A DNA stretch of 64,000 nucleotides from Oscarella lobularis (lineage: Eukaryota; Porifera; Homoscleromorpha; Homosclerophorida; Oscarellidae). Where the stretch lies: positions 2,666,001-2,730,000 of the forward strand of contig NC_089182.1 in NCBI RefSeq assembly GCF_947507565.1. Reading direction: 5' to 3'. Of this stretch, positions 33,870 to 46,878 are shown piece after piece; within the stretch, counting starts at the first letter, position 1; each line of letters begins with the position of its first letter. A program made the translations under genes and the position numbers. The notes below the pieces were generated by a model. The model worked only from the letters and a program-made list of their open reading frames with translations. It was not told where the DNA came from and did no database searches.

Positions 33870-36800
33870 ATGGGCACTTGTTTATCGACTTCTCCACGAA
33901 AAGTCACATGTAAATCTTCTGTAAACCAAAGTCCTTATTAAATTATTCAATTTAGTTCAAAAATCTGGGAAGACTTCCCCGGCCAGGCGGCGTCTCTTTT
34001 CTTCAAAAAGGTAGCCAATGCCTATCAGCATACACCAATTCACTGTCTGTTAGAAGAAGACGCAGAGATAACAGCAACGACGCCGGCGCTTCGCCGCGCC
34101 GTGATCCCGTGAGCAATCAGCACGTGCTTGACGGCAGCACCCCGTGCTCTGGTTCCTATGGATCTTTCAGCGTACCGTCTACCCAGACGCCACGCCACGA
34201 ATACGAACGTACTCCAGGCTTCATCTTCGTGTCATCCGATGAAGATACATGTAGTAGCGACGGCGAATCGGCTCGCCGTAGCGGCGCTGAACAGAGCGCT
34301 GCAAGAATCGACGGCGTGGCGACACGCCGTGAAGTTGACAGCAATTGTCCTTCGAAATGTCGCCCCACGTCTGCCGGCATATGCCGCCAAGAGACCTTTC
34401 ACCTTGGCCAAAGACCATCAACGGCGATCGCGGCACTGACTCCTGTTAATGTCGACGTCATTGACAGTGGATATGCCGACGAAAACCAGAGTCTCTGCCG
34501 CAGTGTATCCATCAAATCGTGCCATGTTCGTCACCCGTCTATTTTGGAGGAAGAATTTTCAGCGGAATGCGAATCGACCCTGACTGTTCGTGATATTTCT
34601 TCGCCCAAAAAGCGACGCATTACTGATTATCGCTTTCTGATGGTGCTGGGCGCCGGAACATTTGGAAAGGTAATGATAATAAAAAAAGAGCTTTCTATAG
34701 GCTAATTAAATCTGAATAAACTGTAGGTGCTCCTTGCCGCCGAGGAGCCAGATCGACGCCATTTGAGCGTAATCAAGGCGGTAAAGAAAAGTGTCACCTA
34801 CAACGAGATGATGGAAAGAGGCGAAGAGTATGCAGAGATCGAAAAAAAGGCGCTGCTGGCTGTGTCCGGCAATCCATTTTTCGCCCAACTAAAAGCGACC
34901 TTTCAAAACGAGGTCAGTGATAGTGGGCTAAAAGCGGCGTTCTGTAATACACAATGATGCGAAATGTAGGACTACCTTTTCTACAACTTGGAATTCGTCT
35001 CGGGAGGAGACCTCCTCAGTGTCATGAGAAGACGAATTACTCTTTTCAACGAATTTGAAGCAAGGTAACACAGTTGACATGTCTGGTTAACTCAATAACG
35101 TACTTGTTCTCTCGCGAAGATTCTACGTAGCAGAAATTTTGATTGCTCTTCAATTTCTGCACAGCAAAAACATCATCTACCGGTTAGACCCACGGCATGT
35201 ATGTAAATGGCGAAAAGAAGCATTTCTAATCAGGGACTTAAAACCCGGGAATGTTTTGATTGACCGAAAAGGACACGTTAAACTTTGCGACATGGGTGCC
35301 TCAAAGGAAATTAAATGCCTCAACAAGGGAAAGGGACGAGCGAAATCAGTCGCAGGAACCGTCCCCTACGCCGCTCCCGAGGTACCCAATATAGCTACTG
35401 TATAGTGCAAATGGTAATAATCTCTTCGTGTACTTACTAAGGTTCTACAAGAGATCCCATACCACGAGGCGTGTGATTTTTGGTCGCTGGGAATTCTAAC
35501 GTACGAACTCATAATGGGACATGTAAGTCACCTATATACTATAGCTTGTCTAAGATTCGTTTGTGTAGACGCCGTTTGAAAGAGGTGACGTATTGGAAAC
35601 GACCGAAGCCGTCATCGAACACTACATGCGTCCCTTTCCGATCGATTACTTTTGGGAAGCATGCGAGGATTTCATTTATAAGGTTAGTTACGAAATTAAG
35701 CTCGTGTAATTAAAAATGTGCGACTACATAGCTTCTCATCCCGACCGCGAGAAAGCGCCTAGGAGTGACGGAAAAGTCACGCCCAATACGACAACACAAG
35801 TACTTCACTTTGATGAACTGGGAAAAAGCGGAGGCTAGAAAACTGCGACCACCGTTCCTCCCCGAATTGGTACAGCTAACTAACTACGCGACCCCAATTG
35901 CTTACCTACCCATGATTATCTTTTTAGGGATGCGACGACGGAAGATATTTTCCTAAACACTTCACCGAACTGATTCCCGTCCTCGACGACGTTTACACGC
36001 ACGTAGACTGGACCTTAGACGAATTTGAGTGTACAATCGCAAAGGCCGCCCGTCGAGAAGAAGAAGAAGAAGAAAACATCGCAGTCGACGGTCGTCAAAC
36101 ATACGCTATTTCAAAACGCCACGGACTTCACAATTACGACCTCATTCGTCTCATCGGCGAAGGTCAATACGCGAAGGTATATATATTATATTGACTTTAC
36201 CTTCAATGACAATTGATCTTCGTTCGAAGGTTCTCTTGGCTCAGGATCGCAAGACGGCGCAACCGTGCGTCATCAAAGCCGTCAGCAAAGCAGAAATGAA
36301 GCTCTCCATGCAAATGTTCGGCGACGAGCAGCTGTTCGTCGAGAGAGATGCGCTCGTCGAAGTCAAGGGTCACCCGTTTTTCGTGCAACTTCTCGCCTCT
36401 TTTCAAAACCTGGTCAGTTGTCTCATAGTATAGGAAAGACAGATATATATATATAACGTGATATATTCTTTATTTAGGAGTACCTCTTCTACGTCATGGA
36501 GTTCGTCCACGGGGGAAGCATGATGGATCTTCTAAAGAAAATCGACGGAGCCGTTACTGAAGAGGAAGCGAGATTTTTCATGTGCGAACTTATAGTCGCC
36601 CTTCAGTTTCTCCACAACAAAGGCATCATCCACCGGTGAGCGAGATTCCCAAGGCAAAACCCTCGATTCCGTTGAACACACATATATATAGAGACGTCAA
36701 ACTCGAGAATATCCTAATAGACGAAGAAGGCCACGCGCGACTGTGCGACTTTGGCATGTCAAAACGATGCCTTCACGTGGGGGATGGACGAACGCAGTCC

Positions 36801-37528
36801 ATTGCTGGAACTCTCCAATACGTGGCTCCTGAAGTCAGTAAAGATGATCTAACCTTCTTATATACGTATACCTATACATACGGACTTATTTGAAGGTTTT
36901 TGAGGAGGACTGTCGATACAATGAGGCCGTTGACTTTTGGTCTCTCGGCCTATTTCTACAGGAGATACTAACCAAAAAGGTGAATGTCTATACGCAATAG
37001 AATATACGTATTCCAATGATAACTGGGTGCTGTTTTGTGTAGTCGCCCTTTCGAAGAAAAACCGAAGAGGGCACCAAAAGAGCGATCAGGGAAGCAGTAA
37101 TCATGCCGCCCTGTTTCCTGCAACCAGAAACGAGAAGCCTAATCAGACAAGTAAAATTTAAAAATTCGACTACTTTTCTTCTATTTCAAGCTTTGCCTAG
37201 TTATTACGCCGAAATCCGGCCAAGAGATTAGGCATGGTCGAGTCGAGCGCGCCAATCCGCGGCCACCCATTTTTCGGCGGAATGAATTGGGTGGCCGTGG
37301 AAGAACGGCGGATAACTCCACCATTTATCCCCTACCAAGTACGAATCTACCACAAACACATGTCTATATAGAGGTACGTTATGTTTTTTTTATTAGGAGA
37401 CGCCGTTCGACTCAGAAAATTTTACAACGCGCTTTGCAAGCAACGACCCTTTTCTAGAAACAATATCATTTGACAGCGTGGATGTCAACTTTGAAGGGTT
37501 CGACTGGATGCCAACAGAGCAAAAATAA
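33870..37528 (+). CDS. Double protein kinase with two tandem AGC-type domains and N-myristoylation signal
   Basis: Start MGTCLSTSPRKVTC at 33870 fits N-myristoylation at Gly2 with palmitoylation at Cys4; an in-frame Met at 33732 would abolish it. A Ser-rich linker of about 190 residues follows. Kinase 1: VLGAGTFGKV, VIKAVKK, NPFFAQLKATFQNE, EFVSGGDLLSVM, YRDLKPGNVLID, CDMGASK (DFG to DMG), AGTVPYAAPE, DFWSLGILTYELIMG, then an AGC tail (RPPFLPEL). Kinase 2: LIGEGQYAKV, VIKAVSK, HPFFVQLLASFQN, EFVHGGSMMDLL, HRDVKLENILID, CDFGMSK, AGTLQYVAPE, DFWSLGLFLQEIL, AKRLGMVESSAPIRGHPFFG, TPPFIPYQETPFDSENF and a hydrophobic-motif-like end (FEGFDW). About a dozen small introns have agreeing phases. RSK/MSK pair an AGC with a CaMK domain; two AGC domains in one chain is unfamiliar to me. 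No orthologue is named. Confidence 0.88.
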
Positions 37529-37933
37529 TAAGGGGATTTGAAAGAATTTTCTAGAACTTTGATTTTTGTGGTTTACTTTTTCTTTGGTTGTGTGTGTGCG
37601 TACAGTATAGTCAATTCGAGTCTGTGTCTAAGAACAGCCACGTGATGACGTCAGAAGTTTCAGTGCACTAGGTGGGCGTGACACTAAATTTAGCGGGCAT
37701 GCAGTGCTACAAGTGACGGTAGGAGCCGAGAATTACGTCGATCTCATGCTACTCCTGTGGACTTGGGCTTACTTTTCGCATTCGATTGTATCTGTGCCTT
37801 TCGGCTTCGCAGTGTCAGTGCTGTACGCTGCCCTTAGACGAACTACAATCTGCTGCAATAGCCAGCCTCTTCCCAGTCTAGTCCCTGTCTTGTCCAGCTC
37901 CAGTGTCCGTACTCTATAGCGCGCGGTAAAGAA
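37529..37933. other. Intergenic region upstream of the SRR1-like gene
   Basis: About 405 nt with no gene recognised. It contains one perfect TGACGTCA site near 37646 and a short open frame at 37704 whose translation has no domain. It probably holds the 3' end of the kinase transcript and the SRR1-like promoter. Confidence 0.4.
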
Positions 37934-38656
37934 ATGGAAGAAACGTTCATTGCAGTGAAAAACCGGCGACGACGAAAGCAAAAAGTCGCCGAGACGAATC
38001 CAGTATCTCTTCAGTTGACAAAGATTGAGAGCTGCAAGCTGGATCTACAGGAGAGCGCTTTTTACGCTGACTTGCTGGCGTCATTGAGCCAGTGCAACTT
38101 TACCTCCATCGTATCTTATGGAATAGGAAGCCCATCTTCTTGTCCAATAGCCAGACATCAGTTTGCCTTACTTCTACTATTGAATAACCAGTACAATGTC
38201 AGAGAATGCTCTCTCTATGATCCGGCATTTTCTTGTCTCGATAAAGAACTAATTCTTCACTACGATCTTACCCTGATATTTTGCAACGAGGAAGGCAAGC
38301 GTCGAGTTCGCGAAAAGACTCTATTCTATATGCCCCACTGTGGCAAACTTCTCTACGACAACGTCCTCCGAGCAAACTGGTCGTCCATCAAAAACGTCAT
38401 CGTGATTGGAAATCGATTTAGCAGCTATAAGGAACGACTGACAACGAAGCGATTCCGCGCGGAGGCTCCCTGCGTGGAAAAACTCAATGAGCTATTGGAA
38501 GAAATTGAAATTAAAAATTCATTTAAGTACGAGGATATTTTTAATGACTTGGCTATTCATTGGACGAAAGAACTCAATCTGCCGCCGCCGCCGCCGGAAG
38601 CACAAATCGATCCCGAATGTGACGAGATTGTATTTGCCACAAAAACGGATTATTAG
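37934..38656 (+). CDS. SRRD: SRR1-like protein (SRRD)
   Basis: An intronless reading frame of 240 residues. The SRR1 domain is recognisable from IVSYGIGSPSSCPIARHQFA (family: YGLGNFSSCPIARYQLA), VRECSLYDPAFSCLDKELI and TLFYMPHCGKLLYDNVLRAN, followed by IKNVIVIGNRFSSYKERL. The N-terminus is basic (NRRRRKQK). SRR1 proteins were named from plant circadian light signalling, and animal members are linked to heme metabolism; the biochemical activity is unsettled. The Pro run PPPPP precedes an acidic C-terminal end. It is intronless among intron-rich neighbours. The start is the first Met of the frame and gives a length close to that of compact family members. Confidence 0.9.
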   Translation: MEETFIAVKNRRRRKQKVAETNPVSLQLTKIESCKLDLQESAFYADLLASLSQCNFTSIVSYGIGSPSSCPIARHQFALLLLLNNQYNVRECSLYDPAFSCLDKELILHYDLTLIFCNEEGKRRVREKTLFYMPHCGKLLYDNVLRANWSSIKNVIVIGNRFSSYKERLTTKRFRAEAPCVEKLNELLEEIEIKNSFKYEDIFNDLAIHWTKELNLPPPPPEAQIDPECDEIVFATKTDY

Positions 38657-38793
38657 GATTAGTTTCTTGACAAAAAAATCAGAACGAAGGAAGCATAGAG
38701 TTATAAGGCGACTAGAACATTTCTTACAGGCGGACCTTCCACATCCACAAAGGGGGGTAGACAATATCTATTCACTAACTCCTCTATAGCTAT

Positions 38794-40593
<1,800 letters not shown>

Positions 40594-40859
40594 TGTAGAG
40601 TGGTAACGTCGGACGGCGCTTTCGAACGGAAAAGAAAAGAGTAATGTCGACGGCAGATGGGAAGGCGCCGAACGCATGCGCGAGGGCTCAAAATATGTAC
40701 TGTAGCGTGCGCGCTTCCCTAAGAATTTGGAATAAAAAAATAAAGATTAGAGAATCCCCAAATAAATACAAACATTAACAATTCGTTAACAAAAATAAAA
40801 AATTCTAGACAAAGACATTGCCCACGTGACTACGTAAGCATTTCCCGGATTCGATTTGA

Positions 40860-42851
40860 ATGGAAGGTGCGTCGGTTGCGTGCAGTCTCGTCGTTCAAAA
40901 ATCCGCGGGGCAAACGATCGACGGCAATGGCAGCAAGTCGAGAAAAGTCGGGCTCGTGCTAATGCGCGGCGACAGAGGCGATCTCGTTCTCAAAATCGAC
41001 GGCGACGACGGAAAAAAACTCTTACTACCCCTACAGCGCGATCGGGTGCGCGTGCACAAGCGATTCGTTCGCGACGGCAAGGCAACGATTGAGATTGCCG
41101 ATTCGAACGTCCAGCTTCTTCTGTCGAACTGCCCGCCGCACGATCTCGCACGTTTCCTCGGAACGCTTCAAGTCAAAGTGGGCGTGGCATCGACGTCACT
41201 CGGTCGTCAAAAGAGTTCGTCGTCGCGCATCGCCGCGCAGTCGTTCACCGAAATCAGCCCGATCAATGCGAAAGACGTGCGAAAGATAAAGGATCGAACG
41301 AATCGACCCGCGGCGGCGGCGGCGACGGCGACGACGATTCCGAAGCGAAAGATCGAAGAATCGGACGTTTCGCGAGCGAAACGCGTCGCTTCGTTGCCGT
41401 CGTCGTCGTTTTCGTCGTTATCCGACGAACAGCGACGAATCGTATCGCTCGTGCGCAACGGAAGGAACGTTTTTATGACTGGAAGCGCCGGCACCGGAAA
41501 GTCACTCGTGCTCAAGCACGTGATACGACTCCTTCCTCCCGATTCGACGTTCGTTTGCGGTAGTACGGGTATTGCCGCTTGTCACGTGGGTGGCACGACG
41601 TTGCATAATTTCGCCGGCATCGGATTGGGCAGGGGGAGTTTGAGTGAGTGCGTTGCTAAGGCGACGAGGCAAGATCGATGGACGACGTGTAAGCATTTGG
41701 TCATCGATGAAATATCAATGATCGATGGGGAATACTTTGATAAATTGGAGGGCGTGGCACGAGCGGTGAAGAAATCGAAGAAGCCGTTCGGTGGAATACA
41801 GCTCATCTTGTGCGGCGATTTTCTTCAATTGCCTCCAGTTGGGAAAGATGGTCGCCAGGAGAAATTCTGTTTTCAGGTAAACGTAGTCTAGTGCGTTGAC
41901 CCGCTATTGATTTATCTAATCAGGCGAATTCTTGGGATGACTGCATCGACTGTACACTGGTACTGAAGCAAGTGTACAGGCAAACGGATGTAAAATTCAT
42001 CAAGATTCTACAGAGAATACGAATAGGAAGGTAACGCAAAACGCCTCTCGTACTCATACAGTAGAGAACCCCTTGTTCTTCAGATGTCCTGAAGCTATTG
42101 TTGACGTATTGCAATCGACTCAGGATAACGATATCGATCGCGACGGTATCAAGGCAACGTGCTTGTCGACACACAACGAATCGGTGGATCTGATCAACGA
42201 GACGGCGTTGGCCAAATTGCCGGGCCAATGTAAAACGTTTCTCGCGACAGGTGGCGACGTCTTGGGCAAAGACTGTCCAATCAAAGAAAAATTAGAACTC
42301 AAAGTGGGAGCCCAAGTAAATATCCAAGTCCCAGACTCTTCTCCTTATAGATAAGAAAGTGGAGAGGGGTCTAATGGGGGGGGGGGGGGGGGGGGGGACG
42401 AGGTTTAACGTTATTTAATCCGCAGGTTGTTCTGACCAAGAATCTTGAAATTGATGCAGGATTGGTCAACGGAGCGCGCGGGGTCATCGTCGGATTTTCC
42501 GCCGATCAGAACGGAGCGCCGATCGTCAAATTCGTCTCCGGTCTACAAAGAGTCATAACCCCTCAAAAGTGGACGTTCGGCGTCCGAAGTGGCGGCGGCG
42601 GCGGCATTCCCGTCATTCGAAAGCAACTTCCGCTAAAACTCGCCTGGGCTTTGTCAATTCACAAAAGCCAGGGCATGACTCTCGACTGCGTCGAGGTGTC
42701 GCTGTCGCGCGCGTTCGCCTGCGGACAGGCGTACGTCGCTCTGTCGCGAGCGAAAAGTCTGGCGGGACTGCGCGTCGTAGATTTCGATAGGTCGTGCGTG
42801 AAAGCAAACGCCACCGTTCTAAAGTACTATCAGGACTTAGATGACGCCTAG
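40860..42851 (+). CDS. PIF1: ATP-dependent DNA helicase PIF1
   Basis: A superfamily 1B 5'-to-3' DNA helicase of nucleus and/or mitochondria. A large first exon codes for an N-terminal PIF1N-like region (LARFLGTLQVKVG), then SLSDEQRRIVSLVRNGRNVF, Walker A GSAGTGKS, GSTGIAACHVGGTTLHNFAG (signature), Walker B VIDEISMIDG and CGDFLQLPPV. Later exons hold WDDCIDCTLVLKQVYRQTD, STHNESVDLINE, LVNGARGVIVGFSADQNGAP, LAWALSIHKSQGMTLDCVEV and AYVALSRAKSLAGLRVVDFD. All helicase motifs are present. Four small introns; the last one (42316-42425) contains an uninterrupted 22-G tract. The start at 40860 is the first Met of the open frame. Confidence 0.96.
42376..42397. repeat. 22-nt homopolymeric G tract in PIF1 intron
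   Basis: Twenty-two consecutive G residues on the transcribed-sense strand inside the last PIF1 intron. G runs of this length can form G-quadruplexes in DNA and nascent RNA. The exact length may be affected by sequencing error. Confidence 0.9.
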
Positions 42852-42949
42852 AGAAAAAGTCCTCACTTCCCAATTCGTTTATAGAGTTACCGTGAGAATG
42901 CTTCTAATTGCTGTAGAAAGAGATAATTATAGCATTTATTTTTCGGGTT

Positions 42950-45900
42950 TCAGCTCGTCGATGACATCTCTGCCGATTCCTTTAGAGCTTTTTCTAGCTG
43001 AAATTTCTCCTCTTTTTCCATGTCTCGTACCCTTTTCTGTCTCGCCGATTCTTCTCTCAAACTTTGACGCTTTGCCCAAGCGACGAGATCGTCTTCAGCC
43101 GTTCCGGTCTCCTGGTAAAAAGGAAAATGAAAAATCCCCCCCCTTGTTTCTGCGAGTTCAAGTAGGATTGTACTCGTTTTTCGGTTGACTGCTTGCTTGT
43201 ACTGGCAAAACTGTCGAAATCAGCGAATCCACCTCCAAATGCTGCCGCTGTTCCACTACTAGTGCCGCCTCCGAAGGGACTACTGCTCGTTGTCGTTGGT
43301 TTATGACCGACGGTGGCGCTTCGCTTTGGGGGAAGACTAGGAGGCGACAGCGTGTTCGAAGAGACGGCAAATGGATTCGATGTATTAGAAGCCGATGCAG
43401 CTGACGCTTTGGCGCCAAACGACGAAGCTGAACCGAACGGATCCACGCCACCGAAAGGATCGCTTGCGTTCGCGGCTACGAGAAAAGTCGACTATGGAAC
43501 CAGAAGCTCGCTTACGCTTTTTTTACGTGGAAAATTAGTCGTTGGCGATTTGAAAGGATCGTTTTCTTTAAAGGGATCGGCATTCTGCGAGAACCGTAGA
43601 AGGAAACATACGCGATTGGGGACCATACATACCTTGAACGGGTCTGAGCCACTGAAAGGATCTGACTTGTTGGTAAAAGGATCTAAGGAACAGGTCGAAG
43701 TCAATAAAGCTTCGTAATATGACATACCGGCTTTAAACGGATCTTCTGAGCCGCCGCCAAAAGGATCAGCGTTACTGTTACCTATCAAAAGGAAATTGAT
43801 GGAAGAATTCGTGATATTTCTGTACTTACTCTTAAAGGGATCCTCTTTGAAATCGTCAGCCGGTTCTGGCTCCAGCGGCTTATCTGGACCCGAACTCATG
43901 CTAAATCCGCTCAGCGTGCTCACAGGGCTGCTTCCCGCCTGGAAAATGACTGCATTTTAAGTTCCTTTCTATTGTGATCTATGCAGAACGCACTGTTGCT
44001 CGCGCGCTCATCACATCATCGCCGGCATCGGCAGCGGTTAGCACTTGAATGGGAAGGGACGACGAGTGCTGCGCTAGGGACGCTGTTATGCTTCGCTGAG
44101 TGGAATGTAGATCGGCTAGCCTCGTTCGCACCTGAAGAAATATAAAGACTTTTTTCCCCCCTCTTGTGTTTTTTGTGTGACTGTACCTGGCTCATTTCGG
44201 TCTGATTGGCTTGAATCTGCTTTTTCACGTCGTCCAATTGCTGCTTACCGCTTGCTATTTGATCTTGAAGTTCCTTCTCTTCCGATTGAAGTTTCTTTAG
44301 TTCTTCGCGTGATCGAGCTAGGTCTTCCTTTTGGGACTGCAAAAGAAGAAGTGAAAGGGGGGGTGCTAATGTACACCAAAAGCGGTTCCTACTTTCGATT
44401 GCATTTCTTGGTTAGCAAACTGCGCTTTCAGTCGAGCAATCTTAGAAAGAACGACGCTATAAAACGTACCTCATCTTTTTTTCCTCCACAAACCTGGTCT
44501 TCTTCATCTTTGCACTTCTGCTTAACTTCGGCTATCAAACCCTCGAACTTAGCCCTCTAAGAAACTCTCTCTCGTCCTGCATGCCTCCTTTTTGAAAAAG
44601 AAGACGCAAGATCACCTCTTCGTCCAATTGATCGAGTCGAGACTTGGCTTCGCCTTTCCGTTTCTCGAGATCCCTCAAATCAGACTGCGACTGATCAAGT
44701 TCCGCTTGGCTAGTCTAAACACAAAGCCACACTTGGCTTCAGCAAAACCTCGTCAAGAAAAACTATCTGAATTTTACCTTTACTTCTTGAGTTTTAACCT
44801 GAACCGCTTCTTCAGTCCGTTTCACTTCTTCAAGCAAAGTGGCTTTCTCTCTAGTAGTCCCAATGTGAGGCTGTGCTGACGGCTTGCTGTCTTACCGTCC
44901 CAAGTGCTCAAGATCTTTGCCAAGAGCATCCAAATCCTTCATCATAGACACATCAGCGCCGACTTTAGCATCTTCCTTCAAAGAACTAGAACTCGACGGC
45001 GGAATCATTGACGCAGTAAGAGAAGTCGGTATTTCGACTCCTTTCAACTAGAGAGCAGCGTTGTGGGACACAGGGAAAGAAAGAAAAGACCGCCTCACCT
45101 TTTCCTCTATGATATGCATAGCCAATGCGAATTGATCCGCAGTGAGACGACCCCGTTTATCAATATCGCACATCTCCCTATAGATAGATAGACAGATACA
45201 AATTAAAAGTAAAGGCAATTTAATTAAAAGTCGGACCAAACGCGTGCAAGTAAGGCCGTCGAAAGCCCTGACTTCATGAATATTTTCCGAGCATTTTCAC
45301 CTAAAAAGCCATCATGAGCACGCGAGAGGACCGCGCAGGCCAGCCAATTCATCGATCCATATGATACCCGTCAAAAATCCGTCAGAAGACTTATTTTGAC
45401 CGAATAATTCGTCGTATTTGATTTTCTCCGCGGGAGTGACGACCCACGCATCCGCCTAAAAGTGAGAAACTATCGTCTCTCTCCCAGACACCGGATACGT
45501 GCGCGCCTTACGGGTGAATTTGATTTACGTAGTGCGGGCGATGATGAGGGCATTGTGGCAAAAGAGGGCGGCGGCAGCGGCGGCGGGGGCGACACGCTGC
45601 TAGTTTTCGCCCTGGATCGTCGGCTAGGTGGATAGAGATTCGGTGGAAGGACTTGTGGGACGGAATTTCCTTCCAGTGCTTGGTAAATGAGATGCATCGC
45701 CTTTTTTTTCGACGTCGTGATTCGAATTTAATAGAATATGCGCGGTCGAACGTACCACGGAGAATTCGTCGGAGTCCATTTGGCCGTCGCCGTCGATATC
45801 CGAAATTTCCCAAATCTATTTTTCAGTTAATTTAAATAGTTTCGCTTTCTCTTTTTTTTACTTTGCTTAGCAGATTGAAAGGAAGCTTTGAATTCATCAT

Positions 45901-46623
45901 AACCTAAAGAGATATATATATGAGGATGCATCTCTAAGGCTATTCTTTGGACTCTTACTGGTTTAACGGCATCGCCTCCTAATTTTCCGTTGAGTGGATT
46001 CAAACTCAAAAATATCGAATCATACTTCTGCTTCTCAGCGACCTATTAATTAAAAAATTTCATCTCTAAATTTTAAATCAATTAAAAATATTATTATTAA
46101 TACCGTAACCGCCCAATTGCTACTAGTCGAAATTTTTCTCGGAAGACTCGGCGAAACACTAGCGCGCTATACGAACATTAGATGACGTCAGAATCGCAGC
46201 ATTCGCCTATACCAGTTCAGGTGGCGGCACAAGTGACGTCAGATTGCCGAGAGAGATATCCTTTCCATTTTGAGCCAACGCTATCAGTTTCAAAGCGACG
46301 AAAAACCCCTAGAAAAAAATTCGAATCGTATTTAGTGACTCGCTTTTTTTTTCTTTACCTGTTTGTCGACAGAACCGCTTGCTGTTGGATCGGCTAGATT
46401 CCATATCTATACGATCGTCGTCATCATGTGTGTGTCATTTCTGCGGTTTGTGCGCGATTAGGGCTACCTTATGCAGTACGCTCTCCTTTAGTTTGGATTT
46501 CTTGAGGACAGCGGCGCCTGTTGCGCCGTCTACGCGCCCTTTGTTCGTCGGATCGGCCTTGAGTAAACGTTTGCTTTTCTGTTGCGGTGCTTCCTGCTGC
46601 TTTCTTGGCTTACTTGTCTCCAT
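42950..46623 (-). CDS. EPS15: EPS15-type endocytic adaptor (EH domains, coiled coil, DPF repeats, UIM)
   Basis: A clathrin-mediated endocytosis scaffold. EH1 is spread over exons: DPTNKGRVDGATGAAVLKKS, KLKESVLHK joined to IWNLADPTASGSVDKQ and GFFVALKLIALAQNGKDISL. EH2: VAEKQKYDSIFLSLNPLNGK, SKLPFNLLSKIWEISDIDGD. EH3: LCDIDKRGRLTADQFALAMH. A long coiled coil follows (EELKKLQSEEKELQDQIASG). Then come several DPF motifs (NADPFGGGSEDPFKAG; SDPFSGSDPFK; DPFKENDPFK) that bind AP-2 appendages. The end has DDLVAWAKRQSLREESARQK and LEKALKESAEMS, a ubiquitin-interacting motif as in EPS15. Start is uncertain: METSKPRKQQ at 46623, or an upstream in-frame Met at 46753 or 46848. All three EH domains are retained. 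Confidence 0.92.
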
Positions 46624-46878
46624 AGGCTCTCGTAGATTCCCACCTGCGTTCCGGCTACCTGCAAAAGATGCGAGAAAACGTGACTTGGGGCGCACGTAAG
46701 AGCCAAGTGGTCTAGGATCCCAAAGACGTGCGCTGCAAGCAGCTACGTTCATATTACTTGCGCTAGAGGAGGAAAGTTCGCCATTTAGCGACGATTCTAG
46801 ACAAAAAGAACGGACAGGAGCATGCGCAAAATATTTCCTACTTATCACGTGAACACGAAGTCTACATGAATCAATACA

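Noticed and set aside
46435-46848. Independent 137-residue minus-strand gene upstream of EPS15
   Set aside because: Its C-terminal part (DPTNKGRVDGATGAAVLKKS) is the first half of EH1, so it is the first exon of EPS15 running into an intron.
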